From the IMG/VR virus record IMGVR_UViG_3300042905_002966, positions 39,631 through 103,630 of that record: 64,000 nucleotides of DNA. One strand, written 5' to 3'. Position 1 is the first letter of the stretch; every line of letters begins with the position of its first letter. Both the position numbers and the translations under genes were made by a program. The DNA comes from a virus. The notes below the pieces were generated by a model. The model was given only the letters and a program-made list of their open reading frames with translations. It was not told the origin of the DNA and searched no databases. Of the stretch, positions 25,955 to 34,446 are shown piece by piece.

Positions 25955-26730
25955 TATCTGCTACTTAATATTTTAGCGTTTTCTTTAAAGATTTCTGATG
26001 TCATTTTATATGATTGATTTTGTCCAGTTTGATTAGCAATGGCTAATATTTTTGGAACGTGCGTGAAAATACAAACCTTAGATAATCTTAACCATAAGTC
26101 ATAATCTTCAGTACATCCTATAAATCCCTTGCTAGCTGCGCCATGTAACCTAGAATCAAAAATTTCTTTATTTGGAAGTATGACAGACTCTATTTTTGAT
26201 TTTTTAATAAGGGAGTTGCTATGCACTATACAGCGATTTAACAATATATCTCTACTATATGATTCTTTAAATTCTGTTTTACGATAACCTGAATATACAT
26301 TATTATAATCAGCGTATGCCACTCCTACTTCTTCGTATTCAATTAATTTTTCTACCAAGATAGACACCTTATTTTCAAAATAGGCATCATCAGCATCTAA
26401 TATACCAAAAATTTCAGCCCAATCCCATGACTGCCATATAGCTACATTTCTGCCAGTACTTGCTCCAGAATTATTAATCCTAAAAGCATAAATATTATCC
26501 TTTTGTCTGTGGTCAATTGGGCCAGAATAATAGGGTTCATTTATTGTTGCACAATATTGGTGATCTGTGATATTCGAAATTTTTTCCCAAGAGTCATCAC
26601 TAGATCCATCATCTAAAACATATACACGCAAGTTACCAGCGTAATCTTGATTAGTGGCGCTATTTATTGCTTGTATAACATATTTACCATAATTATAGTT
26701 AGTAATAATAATAGCTACATTAGGATTCAT
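25954..26730 (-). CDS. GT2 family glycosyltransferase
   Basis: I place the start at the ATG at 26730 (258 aa), where the conserved 'NVAIIITNYNYGKYVIQAI' opening begins; the upstream Met would lie inside the preceding gene. 'VYVLDDGSSDDSW' is the first acidic motif, 'SGASTGRNVAIWQS' the nucleotide-sugar-contacting helix and 'ILDADDAYF' the DxD. 'TEDYDLWLRLSK' is the catalytic-base region. All canonical GT2 elements are intact, so an active inverting transferase is likely. Donor unknown. Confidence 0.85.
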   Translation of the reverse strand: MNPNVAIIITNYNYGKYVIQAINSATNQDYAGNLRVYVLDDGSSDDSWEKISNITDHQYCATINEPYYSGPIDHRQKDNIYAFRINNSGASTGRNVAIWQSWDWAEIFGILDADDAYFENKVSILVEKLIEYEEVGVAYADYNNVYSGYRKTEFKESYSRDILLNRCIVHSNSLIKKSKIESVILPNKEIFDSRLHGAASKGFIGCTEDYDLWLRLSKVCIFTHVPKILAIANQTGQNQSYKMTSEIFKENAKILSSR

Positions 26731-27514
26731 TGAATTGTTCCCATGTGATAAATGTGTCTGGATCACTTTTAATTGCGGCATTAGCCACTTTATCTAGAAA
26801 TTCTCTATTATCTACAACATCATCTTTAAACAATTTCACGGTGTTTCCGTGGAGAAATTTGAATAAAGCTGTTTGAAATAATAAACCATTAAGTGGTTCT
26901 TTATATGGCTTGACAACACTAAGACGTTTTAGATCTAAATTAACTCGTTTATGGATTTTTTCAATTAGCTTATTATCTATTGATTCTCCAGACTCACACA
27001 CATATGCCCACCCATTTTTTGCATGTTTGAAACATTCGTCTATAATAAATGGCATTGATGATGGCTGTTGTATTAATTGTACAATATGATGATTAGTGGT
27101 ATCAAAATCAAAATATTTACATAACAGCTCTTGTATGCCTTCATTGTATTCTACTTTATCTGTTGATACTACAACATATCTGGCAGCAAAAGATTGATTC
27201 TTTATGTCTTTTATAGTGCTTTCTAATTTACTCATAGCATCCAAAGAATCTGTTTTTAACAAAACAAAAAATCCTACACACGGGATAATCTCTCGTAAGA
27301 CAGTTGAAACTATATTTTCGCTTTCTTGTACAGACAATTCCTCTAGCCAATTTTGTGGACGATATGTGCTACAAAATCTATTTAAGATAAAAGCCCCCTC
27401 TTCATCGTGCGTATCATATGTTAATTTATTATGTCTATCTAGCTTGCATGATATCTGTATGTTATTTTCATAAACACTAAACACGCATCCATTACATTTT
27501 GTATTGATATTCAT
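26720..27514 (-). CDS. Conserved phage protein with N-terminal four-Cys motif, possibly GT-A-like
   Basis: The start at ATG 27514 (264 aa) is set by a strong AGGAGG site 6 nt upstream. The N terminus has 'CNGCVFSVYENNIQISC' and then 'NRFCSTYRPQNW', four Cys that could bind zinc or an Fe-S cluster. The rest alternates beta and alpha ('IPCVGFFVLLKT', 'ARYVVVSTDK', 'GWAYVCESGES') like a nucleotide-sugar transferase scaffold, but no DxD is evident. It is translationally linked to a GT2 gene and a methyltransferase-like gene. Function unknown; a transferase or glycan-sensing role is inference. Confidence 0.5.
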   Translation of the reverse strand: MNINTKCNGCVFSVYENNIQISCKLDRHNKLTYDTHDEEGAFILNRFCSTYRPQNWLEELSVQESENIVSTVLREIIPCVGFFVLLKTDSLDAMSKLESTIKDIKNQSFAARYVVVSTDKVEYNEGIQELLCKYFDFDTTNHHIVQLIQQPSSMPFIIDECFKHAKNGWAYVCESGESIDNKLIEKIHKRVNLDLKRLSVVKPYKEPLNGLLFQTALFKFLHGNTVKLFKDDVVDNREFLDKVANAAIKSDPDTFITWEQFNES

Positions 27515-27930
27515 TTGTGCCTCCTGCATGTCAAAATGATCTTACACTCATTATACTGGAAGTGTTTATTATTTACTTGTAATTTATCTGGTAGATTTTT
27601 TATAATCTCATGAACCGATAAAATACTTTTTCTTTTCCCGCTAAACATTTTTTCATTTAATTCATCCAAATTAATTTCTTCCAAATAAAATCTCTTTGTT
27701 ATTAAACCACAGTCAACTTCTGATATTATTAGTTTAGAATTAAGTCTCAATTTTTCAGTTATTTTATTAAGTAGTTCTTGTTGTTCATTTATAGCAAATG
27801 ATGACAAAAAATCTTCACAAATAATTTCGGTAGCTTCTGATGGTAAAACTGAATCATTTAGCTGTGATAGATTATTAATCCATATATAGTTATCTATACT
27901 TGGCTTATGATTTGATAAAAAAATCTTCAT
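27511..27930 (-). CDS. Truncated methyltransferase-like protein
   Basis: A 139-residue protein. 'ATEIICEDFLSSF', then a helix and 'LRLNSKLIISEVDCGLITKR', look like motif III and the beta-5 region of a class I SAM methyltransferase. The N-terminal Gly-rich SAM loop (GxGxG) is absent and the protein is too short for the full fold. It overlaps its neighbours by 4 nt on each side and has no internal stops, so it is a maintained gene rather than a decayed one. It may be a stand-alone accessory or pseudoenzyme in the glycan island. Confidence 0.5.
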   Translation of the reverse strand: MKIFLSNHKPSIDNYIWINNLSQLNDSVLPSEATEIICEDFLSSFAINEQQELLNKITEKLRLNSKLIISEVDCGLITKRFYLEEINLDELNEKMFSGKRKSILSVHEIIKNLPDKLQVNNKHFQYNECKIILTCRRHK

Positions 27931-28952
27931 ATTTTTCCCTTGTAACGTTCTATAGTTGTATATAGTAGATTGTTCCAGTTATCACAAAACCTGTTTAGGT
28001 TGAACTTTTCTAGTATGGTTTTTCTTGCATTATCTCCGATTTGACGAGCTAAATCATTGTTGTTTAATAACAATTCTAAAAACGATCTAAGTTCTGATGG
28101 ATCATTTGATATTAAGCCATCATACTTGTGTGTAATGATTTCTGGTATCATACAATTAGCAGTTGATACTATGGCACAACCACAAGCCATTGCTTCTAAT
28201 AACACTGTCGGAACTGGCGAATGTATGGATGTATTATAAAAAATCATAGATGAAGAATATATATCTCTTAAGTGTTCTACTGATTCTGCTGGTTGAGAAA
28301 AACCGGCACTTTTACCATATACGCGAACTGGTAATCCGTATGATGTCTCTCTCCATAAATTAAAACCACAGCACCAATCTCTATTGGGCCAATCATTTAC
28401 AACGGATAAACATACGTTATCTCGCTTATCTTTTGTTGGAAACCAAAAATCTGTATCCACACCATGTTCAACTACATTAGAATTAGATTCATTATAGCCC
28501 CATTTCTTTCTGCTGTAATCAGATATAAAAGAATTTGCAAATACTGGTATATTTTGAAATATAGATTTTTGTTGTTCTACATCCATTCTTATATCTGGAA
28601 GAACATGTGTATGTCTTAGGATTGGTATAGCCAACATTGACAATCCAGCATTTTTAGTGTTAGATAATGTGTCGTGAGCATATTGTAATCTATCACAGGA
28701 TGTGTGTGATAAAACTATATCTATGTCTAAATATGGCGGTACTTCATTTATGATGTTGTAATTTTCTGGAATTACTCCATAGTCTTTATCCCAAGATTTG
28801 CCATAATTTAAAGCATAGAAATTATGACCAGTTTTTGATAAATTTTGTTCATATCTTTCATGCGTGGTAAATGTAAGAATATTTAGCTTATCTTCACGCT
28901 GTGGATGTTTTAGTATTGCTTTTATGTTTTTTGGAATTGCACTAGCAATCAT
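27927..28952 (-). CDS. GT4-type glycosyltransferase
   Basis: A 341-residue GT-B enzyme. 'VVEHGVDTDFW' at about 160-170 is the inter-domain element, and 'PTVLLEAMACGCAIVST' (248-264) holds Glu253 in the phosphate and ribose-binding helix typical of GT4. The first half of the E-x7-E motif is less clear, with 'TSIHSPVP' in its place. C-terminal helices 'DLARQIGDNARKTILEKF' also fit the family. It overlaps the next gene by 4 nt. Donor and acceptor unknown. Confidence 0.75.
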   Translation of the reverse strand: MIASAIPKNIKAILKHPQREDKLNILTFTTHERYEQNLSKTGHNFYALNYGKSWDKDYGVIPENYNIINEVPPYLDIDIVLSHTSCDRLQYAHDTLSNTKNAGLSMLAIPILRHTHVLPDIRMDVEQQKSIFQNIPVFANSFISDYSRKKWGYNESNSNVVEHGVDTDFWFPTKDKRDNVCLSVVNDWPNRDWCCGFNLWRETSYGLPVRVYGKSAGFSQPAESVEHLRDIYSSSMIFYNTSIHSPVPTVLLEAMACGCAIVSTANCMIPEIITHKYDGLISNDPSELRSFLELLLNNNDLARQIGDNARKTILEKFNLNRFCDNWNNLLYTTIERYKGKI

Positions 28953-30030
28953 TTAATAAATCCTTTATTGTTGTGCCAACAGACTGATGACTATATAACT
29001 TAGCTTTTTCTATGGCATTATGTGTATCATTTTTTGCTTCTACTGTATTCCATTTCATATAATAGTTTCTCATAGCTATCATTAGAGATCTTATATCTAT
29101 TTCTGACCAATCACTATGCGCATTGTCCAAAAATGGAATTGTATCAACCGCCCCAAAGCATGGTGTAGTTCTTGACATTACTTTTATGCCATAACTAAAA
29201 TCATCCATTCCAGTATTACTAGCATGTATTACTGGTAATCCAAGGGCCATAGCTTCTAAAGCTGGTATACAAAATCCCTCTGCCCTACTTGGCATTACAA
29301 AACAATGGCACTGTTTTATTACAGAAAGATAATCATTTTTATTAAGCTTACCACAAATGATGATTTCTTTTTTATATGAGGTTCTAATTTTAAGCCCTCT
29401 TTTTATTGATTCACTATAATTATTGATATAGTCAATGTTCTGCCTAGATGTTTTAATCATAAGATTGACAGGCTCTGTCATATCAAATTCAGTATGAAAT
29501 GCTTTTATTAAAGCTGATATATTCTTTCTTTCAATAAACTCGCCAATAAATAGAAAATTAAAAGTATTCTCTAATTCTACAATTTTTTTTGTAAATTGTG
29601 CATTTAGATATTGATTTATATCTAAAGAATGTGGAACCACATGAATAGGAACAGTAATACCACTTCTTCTACATGCCGCCTTAGAATATAAACTAGGCAC
29701 CCATATTTCATCTAATAAATTTGCATGATGTTGCCATGCAGTATCTTTAAAATTAGAGCTTTCTACGGCTAAAAATCCTATATTTTTTTTATATGTAGAA
29801 TCATATACATATGAATCTGGTAAAACATGCTGAATACATATATCGCAATTATAACTTGATTTTTTTTCTAGTTCTAAAATCTTCTCTGGTGGATTTCCAT
29901 GTTGCACAGAATACGAGACACATCTTGGCACAACATCAATACCTATTTTGTCCATTGCCAAAATATTGTTAATACAGGCATCAGACCAGCCACTACCATC
30001 TCTATAGTTACCTATATATAAAACTTTCAT
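28942..30030 (-). CDS. GT4-type glycosyltransferase
   Basis: A 362-residue protein. 'GNYRDGSGWSDACINNI' is the N-terminal acceptor-side loop, 'HVVPHSLDINQY' the linker and 'FLFIGEFIERKN' the start of the donor domain. 'PSRAEGFCIPALEAMALGLP' (247-266) contains the complete E-x7-E motif (Glu251, Glu259). A canonical retaining GT4 enzyme is likely. It overlaps the preceding gene by 4 nt and the next by 11 nt, so the three GT4 genes here form a coupled set. Confidence 0.82.
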   Translation of the reverse strand: MKVLYIGNYRDGSGWSDACINNILAMDKIGIDVVPRCVSYSVQHGNPPEKILELEKKSSYNCDICIQHVLPDSYVYDSTYKKNIGFLAVESSNFKDTAWQHHANLLDEIWVPSLYSKAACRRSGITVPIHVVPHSLDINQYLNAQFTKKIVELENTFNFLFIGEFIERKNISALIKAFHTEFDMTEPVNLMIKTSRQNIDYINNYSESIKRGLKIRTSYKKEIIICGKLNKNDYLSVIKQCHCFVMPSRAEGFCIPALEAMALGLPVIHASNTGMDDFSYGIKVMSRTTPCFGAVDTIPFLDNAHSDWSEIDIRSLMIAMRNYYMKWNTVEAKNDTHNAIEKAKLYSHQSVGTTIKDLLNDC

Positions 30031-31664
30031 GATATTTTAAATTTTTCCAATCTGGCCTGTTCCCAATGATTCATTTGTAGTCTAAAATTTGTCATTTCTT
30101 TCATGGCTTCATCTATAGAAAATGGTTTAACAGTACTATATGATTGTATATGCGATTCATTAAAGTAAAAATCATGCTCAAGATTTTCACACCTATATCC
30201 AAAACTACAATCTCTTAATACTCTTCTCCAAAGATATCCGCCAATCCATTCTGGTTTTCCCAATACGTTATTAAAAATGAAATTAACCTTATCTAAAGAT
30301 GTAGTCAACTGTTCTGGAATAGCATGTGCTGGACTAAATAATTTTGATGGTGATTTCCAAGAAAGATGCTCTGGTATAATTTCTGTATTTAATATATAGT
30401 CCATCCACTTATTTGCTGTCTGGTCCCAACTATATGCTTTTCTTGCTTTATTGCATACGCTAGTACCTATATTTTTTAATTCATCTTGAGTTTTTTCTGA
30501 TAGCCTTAATAATATATCAATAAACTCTTGATTGTTTGGAATAGCTCTATTGCAACCGGTTTCGCATTCTTTACTAAACGCAATTGGATTTACACCTATA
30601 CCTCCGATATTATCAATGACAGACTTCATTGCTGAATAATATATAGAAACAACTGGTAAACCACAGTATGCTGCTTCTAATTGCGGCATACCAAAACCCT
30701 CACTATTTGCATATTGTATATATACATCAAATATATTATAGATTTTAGCTAATTCTTTTTCTGTAATGCTATTGCCAATACCAACCAACGCATTAGTAAA
30801 ATTACCACACGACTTACAAAACTGCATAGCATCTTGAAAAAAATCAGTAGTAATTTTACCACATTTTTTACATTTGTATGTAAATAATACCCTGTTAGAT
30901 AAAGAATACGTGTCTAATAATTCTGGTATATTCCATCCGATATCTGGATAATATGTATGGCAATATAAAAATACATCATTTCTATTTGATAGATTTAGAA
31001 ATTCTCTAAATGATTCAAACAAGTCTGGATAAAGTTTTCTTTTTTGATTACGCATGACGGTGCCAAATATCAATGAATCTGGTCTTAAACCGCATTGTGA
31101 TTTATGTTGTGCCTTGTTAGCAACAGGAGTAAAACATTCACTTGCTGCTGGAGATGCAATGTCTAAAAACTTAATATTATCACACTGATTTAATAGTACA
31201 TCTCTACCAAATTCTGAATATGTAAAAACAGCATCTGCTGATTCATATGTATTAATCCATTGATTATTTTGTGGTTCAGCATCAACAGTTGGCATTATTG
31301 CCCACTTGAAAAAATTTCTAAACGGCGATCTTTGCTGAAACTCAATCATCCACCAATCCCTAATATCTAATACAAAATGTGGATTAAAATCTAATAATAC
31401 TTCATTAAAAGAAAAATCCCCAAATTGAGCGCTAGGACTTACTTGATAAGTCTTATATTGTGGATGATTACTTGATGGTTTATTGCCATAAATTTTCCAA
31501 GGAAAATCTTTGACATGTGGGTCATCTGAAGAGGCGTATATAGCTATTTGTGCAACATCTAAAGATGGATTTTGTACTAGTCTTTTTAGGACTTGATTTC
31601 CATATACAGAATATCCAGTGCTATACCACGGAGCTTCTGATAAGAATAAAACTTTCTTTTTCAT
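30027..31664 (-). CDS. GT4-type glycosyltransferase with inserted zinc ribbon
   Basis: A 545-residue protein, longer than a usual GT4 (about 350-400). 'PWYSTGYSVYGNQVLKRLV' opens the acceptor domain, 'SLIFGTVMRNQKRK' starts the donor domain, and 'SEGFGMPQLEAAYCGLPVVS' (321-340) carries the E-x7-E motif. Between them, residues 265-286 insert a zinc ribbon: 'CKKCGK' and 'CKSCGN' separated by 14 residues. The extra C-terminal 150 residues are unassigned. The insertion may bind an acceptor protein or nucleic acid, or simply stabilise the fold. Confidence 0.82.
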   Translation of the reverse strand: MKKKVLFLSEAPWYSTGYSVYGNQVLKRLVQNPSLDVAQIAIYASSDDPHVKDFPWKIYGNKPSSNHPQYKTYQVSPSAQFGDFSFNEVLLDFNPHFVLDIRDWWMIEFQQRSPFRNFFKWAIMPTVDAEPQNNQWINTYESADAVFTYSEFGRDVLLNQCDNIKFLDIASPAASECFTPVANKAQHKSQCGLRPDSLIFGTVMRNQKRKLYPDLFESFREFLNLSNRNDVFLYCHTYYPDIGWNIPELLDTYSLSNRVLFTYKCKKCGKITTDFFQDAMQFCKSCGNFTNALVGIGNSITEKELAKIYNIFDVYIQYANSEGFGMPQLEAAYCGLPVVSIYYSAMKSVIDNIGGIGVNPIAFSKECETGCNRAIPNNQEFIDILLRLSEKTQDELKNIGTSVCNKARKAYSWDQTANKWMDYILNTEIIPEHLSWKSPSKLFSPAHAIPEQLTTSLDKVNFIFNNVLGKPEWIGGYLWRRVLRDCSFGYRCENLEHDFYFNESHIQSYSTVKPFSIDEAMKEMTNFRLQMNHWEQARLEKFKIS

Positions 31665-31665
31665 A

Positions 31666-31962
31666 TCAATTTTGATTTACAAATATTTTAAATGTTGTGA
31701 TTCTAAAAACAGTATTATTATTTTCTTTTCTAGCTACGGCCTCTACTACTATATAGTCATTAGCCATTGATTGAGTGGTAATCGCTATTGCAGCACTATC
31801 CCATGCTTCAAATTCTAATATATCTTTTCTTTTACGCTTGTTTCCATCTTTATCTTTTCTATATTCTTCTATTTCTAGAAGAAATCTAGTGAATTTTGCA
31901 AAATCATTTGTTTGCAATTGTGGCGTATCTACAAACCTACCAAGAAAATGACACTTATTCAT
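31666..31962 (-). CDS. ssb: Single-stranded DNA-binding protein (OB fold)
   Basis: The start at ATG 31962 (98 aa) is chosen over an upstream TTG because the SSB-type opening 'NKCHFLGRFVDTPQLQTN' begins there and GAGGA lies 9 nt upstream. 'FTRFLLEIEEYRK', 'KRKDILEFEAWDSAAIAI', 'DYIVVEAVAR' and 'VFRITTFKIF' give the five-strand order of an SSB OB fold. It lacks the long acidic tail of bacterial SSBs. It directly follows the C-terminal polymerase gene in the replisome operon, which supports a replication role. Confidence 0.78.
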   Translation of the reverse strand: MNKCHFLGRFVDTPQLQTNDFAKFTRFLLEIEEYRKDKDGNKRKRKDILEFEAWDSAAIAITTQSMANDYIVVEAVARKENNNTVFRITTFKIFVNQN

Positions 31963-31976
31963 ATGATCTATAATCC

Positions 31977-33524
31977 TCAAACTTGTGTAACTTTATTTAC
32001 AATTAATGATGTGTTTTCCTTTTTAGAGATTTCTCCATTAATATATACTGTATTGCCTTCTGTCAATAAATCTTTATATTCTGAATAAGTCTCTGGAAAA
32101 ATGGTAATAGAGTCTAGCATTCCACTACTGTCTTCAGCACACAAAAAAGCCATTATCTGACCGGGATTTTTACCCTTTTTTGTTTTGTATTGACGAACAG
32201 AGTTAATACTCACTACTATATTTGCCTTACCTGTTATCAAGCCATTGGATATATCTTTGCACATATTAGCAGCAAGAAATTGGTCAGAAGCATCTGTCTT
32301 ATTGCATGTTAAAGAACATCCAAAATATTTCGATTCTTCTTCGGCTATAGTTACGATTGAATCTTCCAAGTTGTACATTGGATTTTTCAGTGAATTACTA
32401 ATATCTAATACGATTTGCTGTCTACTTTGTACTATTTTTAGTGTTGATAATAAGTCTATTATACAGTCATGTAGTGATTTTTTACCAGCATAATTATTAG
32501 CTATATGATCTTGCTCTCTATTAGAAAGTAATTTCCAACTATCATATTCATATAACATCTTTTTTCTATGTTCTAGATTATATTTACCATTAAATGCTCC
32601 AGCAGATATTAAAGCTATAACGGATCTCTTATTAAGGTTGTATCTATGAATAATATTTATCAAACAATCTAGCCATGTATATCTAGTTATATCATGATTA
32701 TATTTGATTTCTTGGATTTTTTTGCACTCTGCTTCTCCAACATTTTTAATATGATTTAAGCCAAAAAATATCTTACCATTCTTGATTGTGAAATCTGTAT
32801 ATAGATTATCTAGCCTTGGTGGATATACATCTATATCGTTTGATTTTGCATCAGTGATTAATTCCTTTATTTCTTTTTGTGAGTCTGGCTTTCTATGTGC
32901 ATGATTTAGGTAAGTTTTATAGAAGCTTAGTGGTTTCCATTTTTTACAATACGCACTCCAATACGCATTGATAGCATAGGAGACTGCATGTGATTTATTA
33001 AATGCATATCTATTAGATTTTTCTATCCAAGAGAAAATTTCTTCTGCTGACTCTTTCGTGACTATATTTAGTTTTTCTGATCCTTGAATAAATTGTTCTT
33101 TGACTTCATTCATGAGTGCTGCATTTTTCTTGCCAATCGCTTTACGCAGTGAATCCGCTTCTTTTAGTGAAAATCCTGCTAGTTTTTGTGCAATCATCAT
33201 GGATTGTTCTTGATATACCAATACACCATATGTCTCACTTAAAATTGACTCCAATGAGTCATGAGGATATGTTACTGGGTCTTTGGCATGTTTTCTATCA
33301 ATATAATGTTGCGTCATAGATTTGCCATCTACATACGCCTTTAGACATCCCGGTCTAATTAAACTAATCAAAGCTGCAAGTTCTGATAGGTTTCTAGGTT
33401 TTAGCTGTTTAGCCCAATGTCGTCCAAGATTAGATTCTAATTGAAAAACTCCTTTGGTTTTTCCAGTACAAATCAAATCCCAAACCTCGTCGTCATCAAA
33501 ATCATTTATGTTAAATGTTTTCAT
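31977..33524 (-). CDS. dnaE: DNA polymerase III alpha, C-terminal half (fingers to OB fold)
   Basis: A 515-residue protein collinear with the second half of DnaE. It begins 'MKTFNINDFDDDEVWDL', then 'GKTKGVFQLES', which in intact DnaE follows the palm by a few residues. 'GVLVYQEQSMMIAQKLAGFS' and 'SLRKAIGKK' belong to the fingers and nucleotide-binding region. 'YAFNKSHAVSYAINAYWSAY' is the classic motif before the tandem helix-hairpin-helix. 'FFGLNHIKNVGE' marks the HhH, and an OB domain closes it ('GQIMAFLCAEDSSGMLD'). A tau-binding tail is missing. It must pair with the half at 34433-36028 to make an enzyme. No intein sequence is seen at its N terminus. Confidence 0.87.
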   Translation of the reverse strand: MKTFNINDFDDDEVWDLICTGKTKGVFQLESNLGRHWAKQLKPRNLSELAALISLIRPGCLKAYVDGKSMTQHYIDRKHAKDPVTYPHDSLESILSETYGVLVYQEQSMMIAQKLAGFSLKEADSLRKAIGKKNAALMNEVKEQFIQGSEKLNIVTKESAEEIFSWIEKSNRYAFNKSHAVSYAINAYWSAYCKKWKPLSFYKTYLNHAHRKPDSQKEIKELITDAKSNDIDVYPPRLDNLYTDFTIKNGKIFFGLNHIKNVGEAECKKIQEIKYNHDITRYTWLDCLINIIHRYNLNKRSVIALISAGAFNGKYNLEHRKKMLYEYDSWKLLSNREQDHIANNYAGKKSLHDCIIDLLSTLKIVQSRQQIVLDISNSLKNPMYNLEDSIVTIAEEESKYFGCSLTCNKTDASDQFLAANMCKDISNGLITGKANIVVSINSVRQYKTKKGKNPGQIMAFLCAEDSSGMLDSITIFPETYSEYKDLLTEGNTVYINGEISKKENTSLIVNKVTQV

Positions 33525-33533
33525 GTTAATTGT

Positions 33534-34223
33534 CTATTGTATATAGAGTTCGCTATTTGCAAAGGCTTTTTCAAACTTGATTTTCTTTAATAGATTACGC
33601 TGTAGCTTTAGAAATTTTATCAGTATATTTGCTGTATCTTTAACGTCTTGTAAGGCGTCATGTGAATTTTCTGAAGATATTCCGAAATAATCTCTTAAAT
33701 AATCCATGTTATAACCTTTTACATCGTGATTATTTTCAAACCAGCAATATATATGATTCATTAGATCTATCTTGAATATTGGATTAAAGATCTTTTGCTC
33801 ATTTTTGATTTTATCAAATGGTCCATATTGTTTACATAAGCGATCTACGATAACCATATCATATCCAATGATATTATAGCCAACAGCTACTGGTGCGGTA
33901 TATGATGTTTTCTTAAAATTGTATTGATTACAGAATTCTGCAAATTTTTTCCATACAACTTTTGGTAGCGGTGCTTTGGCTAAAGTGTCTCTATTTTTTC
34001 TGGTAATCTCTAATGCCTTATCCTCAAGCGGTCCTACTCCAGCTTTAATAGCTTCTTCATCGTCAATTATTGGTCTAATTTCACTATTAAAGACTCCATT
34101 TGGTTGTAGTTCCAACTTCTTCGCATGTATGGCTACTGCGGCTATCTGTGTGGGTTGACATGTATTTGGATCAGCGCCACCAGTTTCAAAGTCGAACACA
34201 ATATAATCTCTATGATTTGCCAT
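33534..34223 (-). CDS. DEDDh 3'-5' exonuclease (DnaQ-like)
   Basis: A 229-residue protein. All four acidic motif residues are present: 'YIVFDFETGG' (Asp11, Glu13), 'GYNIIGYDMVIVDRL' (Asp122) and 'SHDALQDVKDTANI' (His188, Asp193), which is the DEDDh arrangement of DnaQ epsilon and RNase T. It lies exactly between the two polymerase halves, 9 nt before the C-terminal half, so a proofreading exonuclease for this polymerase is the simplest reading. Confidence 0.85.
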   Translation of the reverse strand: MANHRDYIVFDFETGGADPNTCQPTQIAAVAIHAKKLELQPNGVFNSEIRPIIDDEEAIKAGVGPLEDKALEITRKNRDTLAKAPLPKVVWKKFAEFCNQYNFKKTSYTAPVAVGYNIIGYDMVIVDRLCKQYGPFDKIKNEQKIFNPIFKIDLMNHIYCWFENNHDVKGYNMDYLRDYFGISSENSHDALQDVKDTANILIKFLKLQRNLLKKIKFEKAFANSELYIQ

Positions 34224-34446
34224 TCAGTTTTCCTCTGGTTAATGCAAAAAATTTATCTACAGCTTCATCAATATTATGATACATATTATAACAATGATGC
34301 TTATCTGACCAAACTTGGTACTTTGCTGCTCTGGATATCAATTTGTTCTTGAGATGATTTTCTATGTTACATATAGACACACCACCACAATCTACAGCGC
34401 ATCCAGCAAAAACAACAGCTTTAATATCTTGCTTAGTTATTGTCAT
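34210..34446 (-). CDS. Small unknown protein between the polymerase halves
   Basis: The start is placed at ATG 34446 (78 aa), with GGAG 6 nt upstream; the longer frame extends into the polymerase gene. The sequence has 'VVFAGCAVDCGGVSICNIE' followed by a basic helical region with 'SDKHHCYNMYHN'. Four Cys and several His could bind metal. It overlaps the exonuclease by 14 nt and the N-terminal polymerase half by 14 nt, so it is probably made stoichiometrically with them. It could be a bridging or assembly factor; that is speculation. Confidence 0.5.
   Translation of the reverse strand: MTITKQDIKAVVFAGCAVDCGGVSICNIENHLKNKLISRAAKYQVWSDKHHCYNMYHNIDEAVDKFFALTRGKLNGKS

Noticed and set aside
16079-31664. 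Bacterial capsule or O-antigen locus joined by mis-assembly
   Set aside because: Gene style, overlaps and base composition look the same as in the phage genes, the direction is continuous with the replication block, and related transferases are interleaved with replication genes at 36.0 kb. Coverage data would still be useful.
31977-34433. Split-intein explanation for the divided polymerase, as in cyanobacterial DnaE
   Set aside because: Neither the end of the N-terminal half nor the start of the C-terminal half shows intein motifs, and no catalytic Cys/Ser/Thr extein junction is visible; a transposon or group I intron insertion is also not seen.
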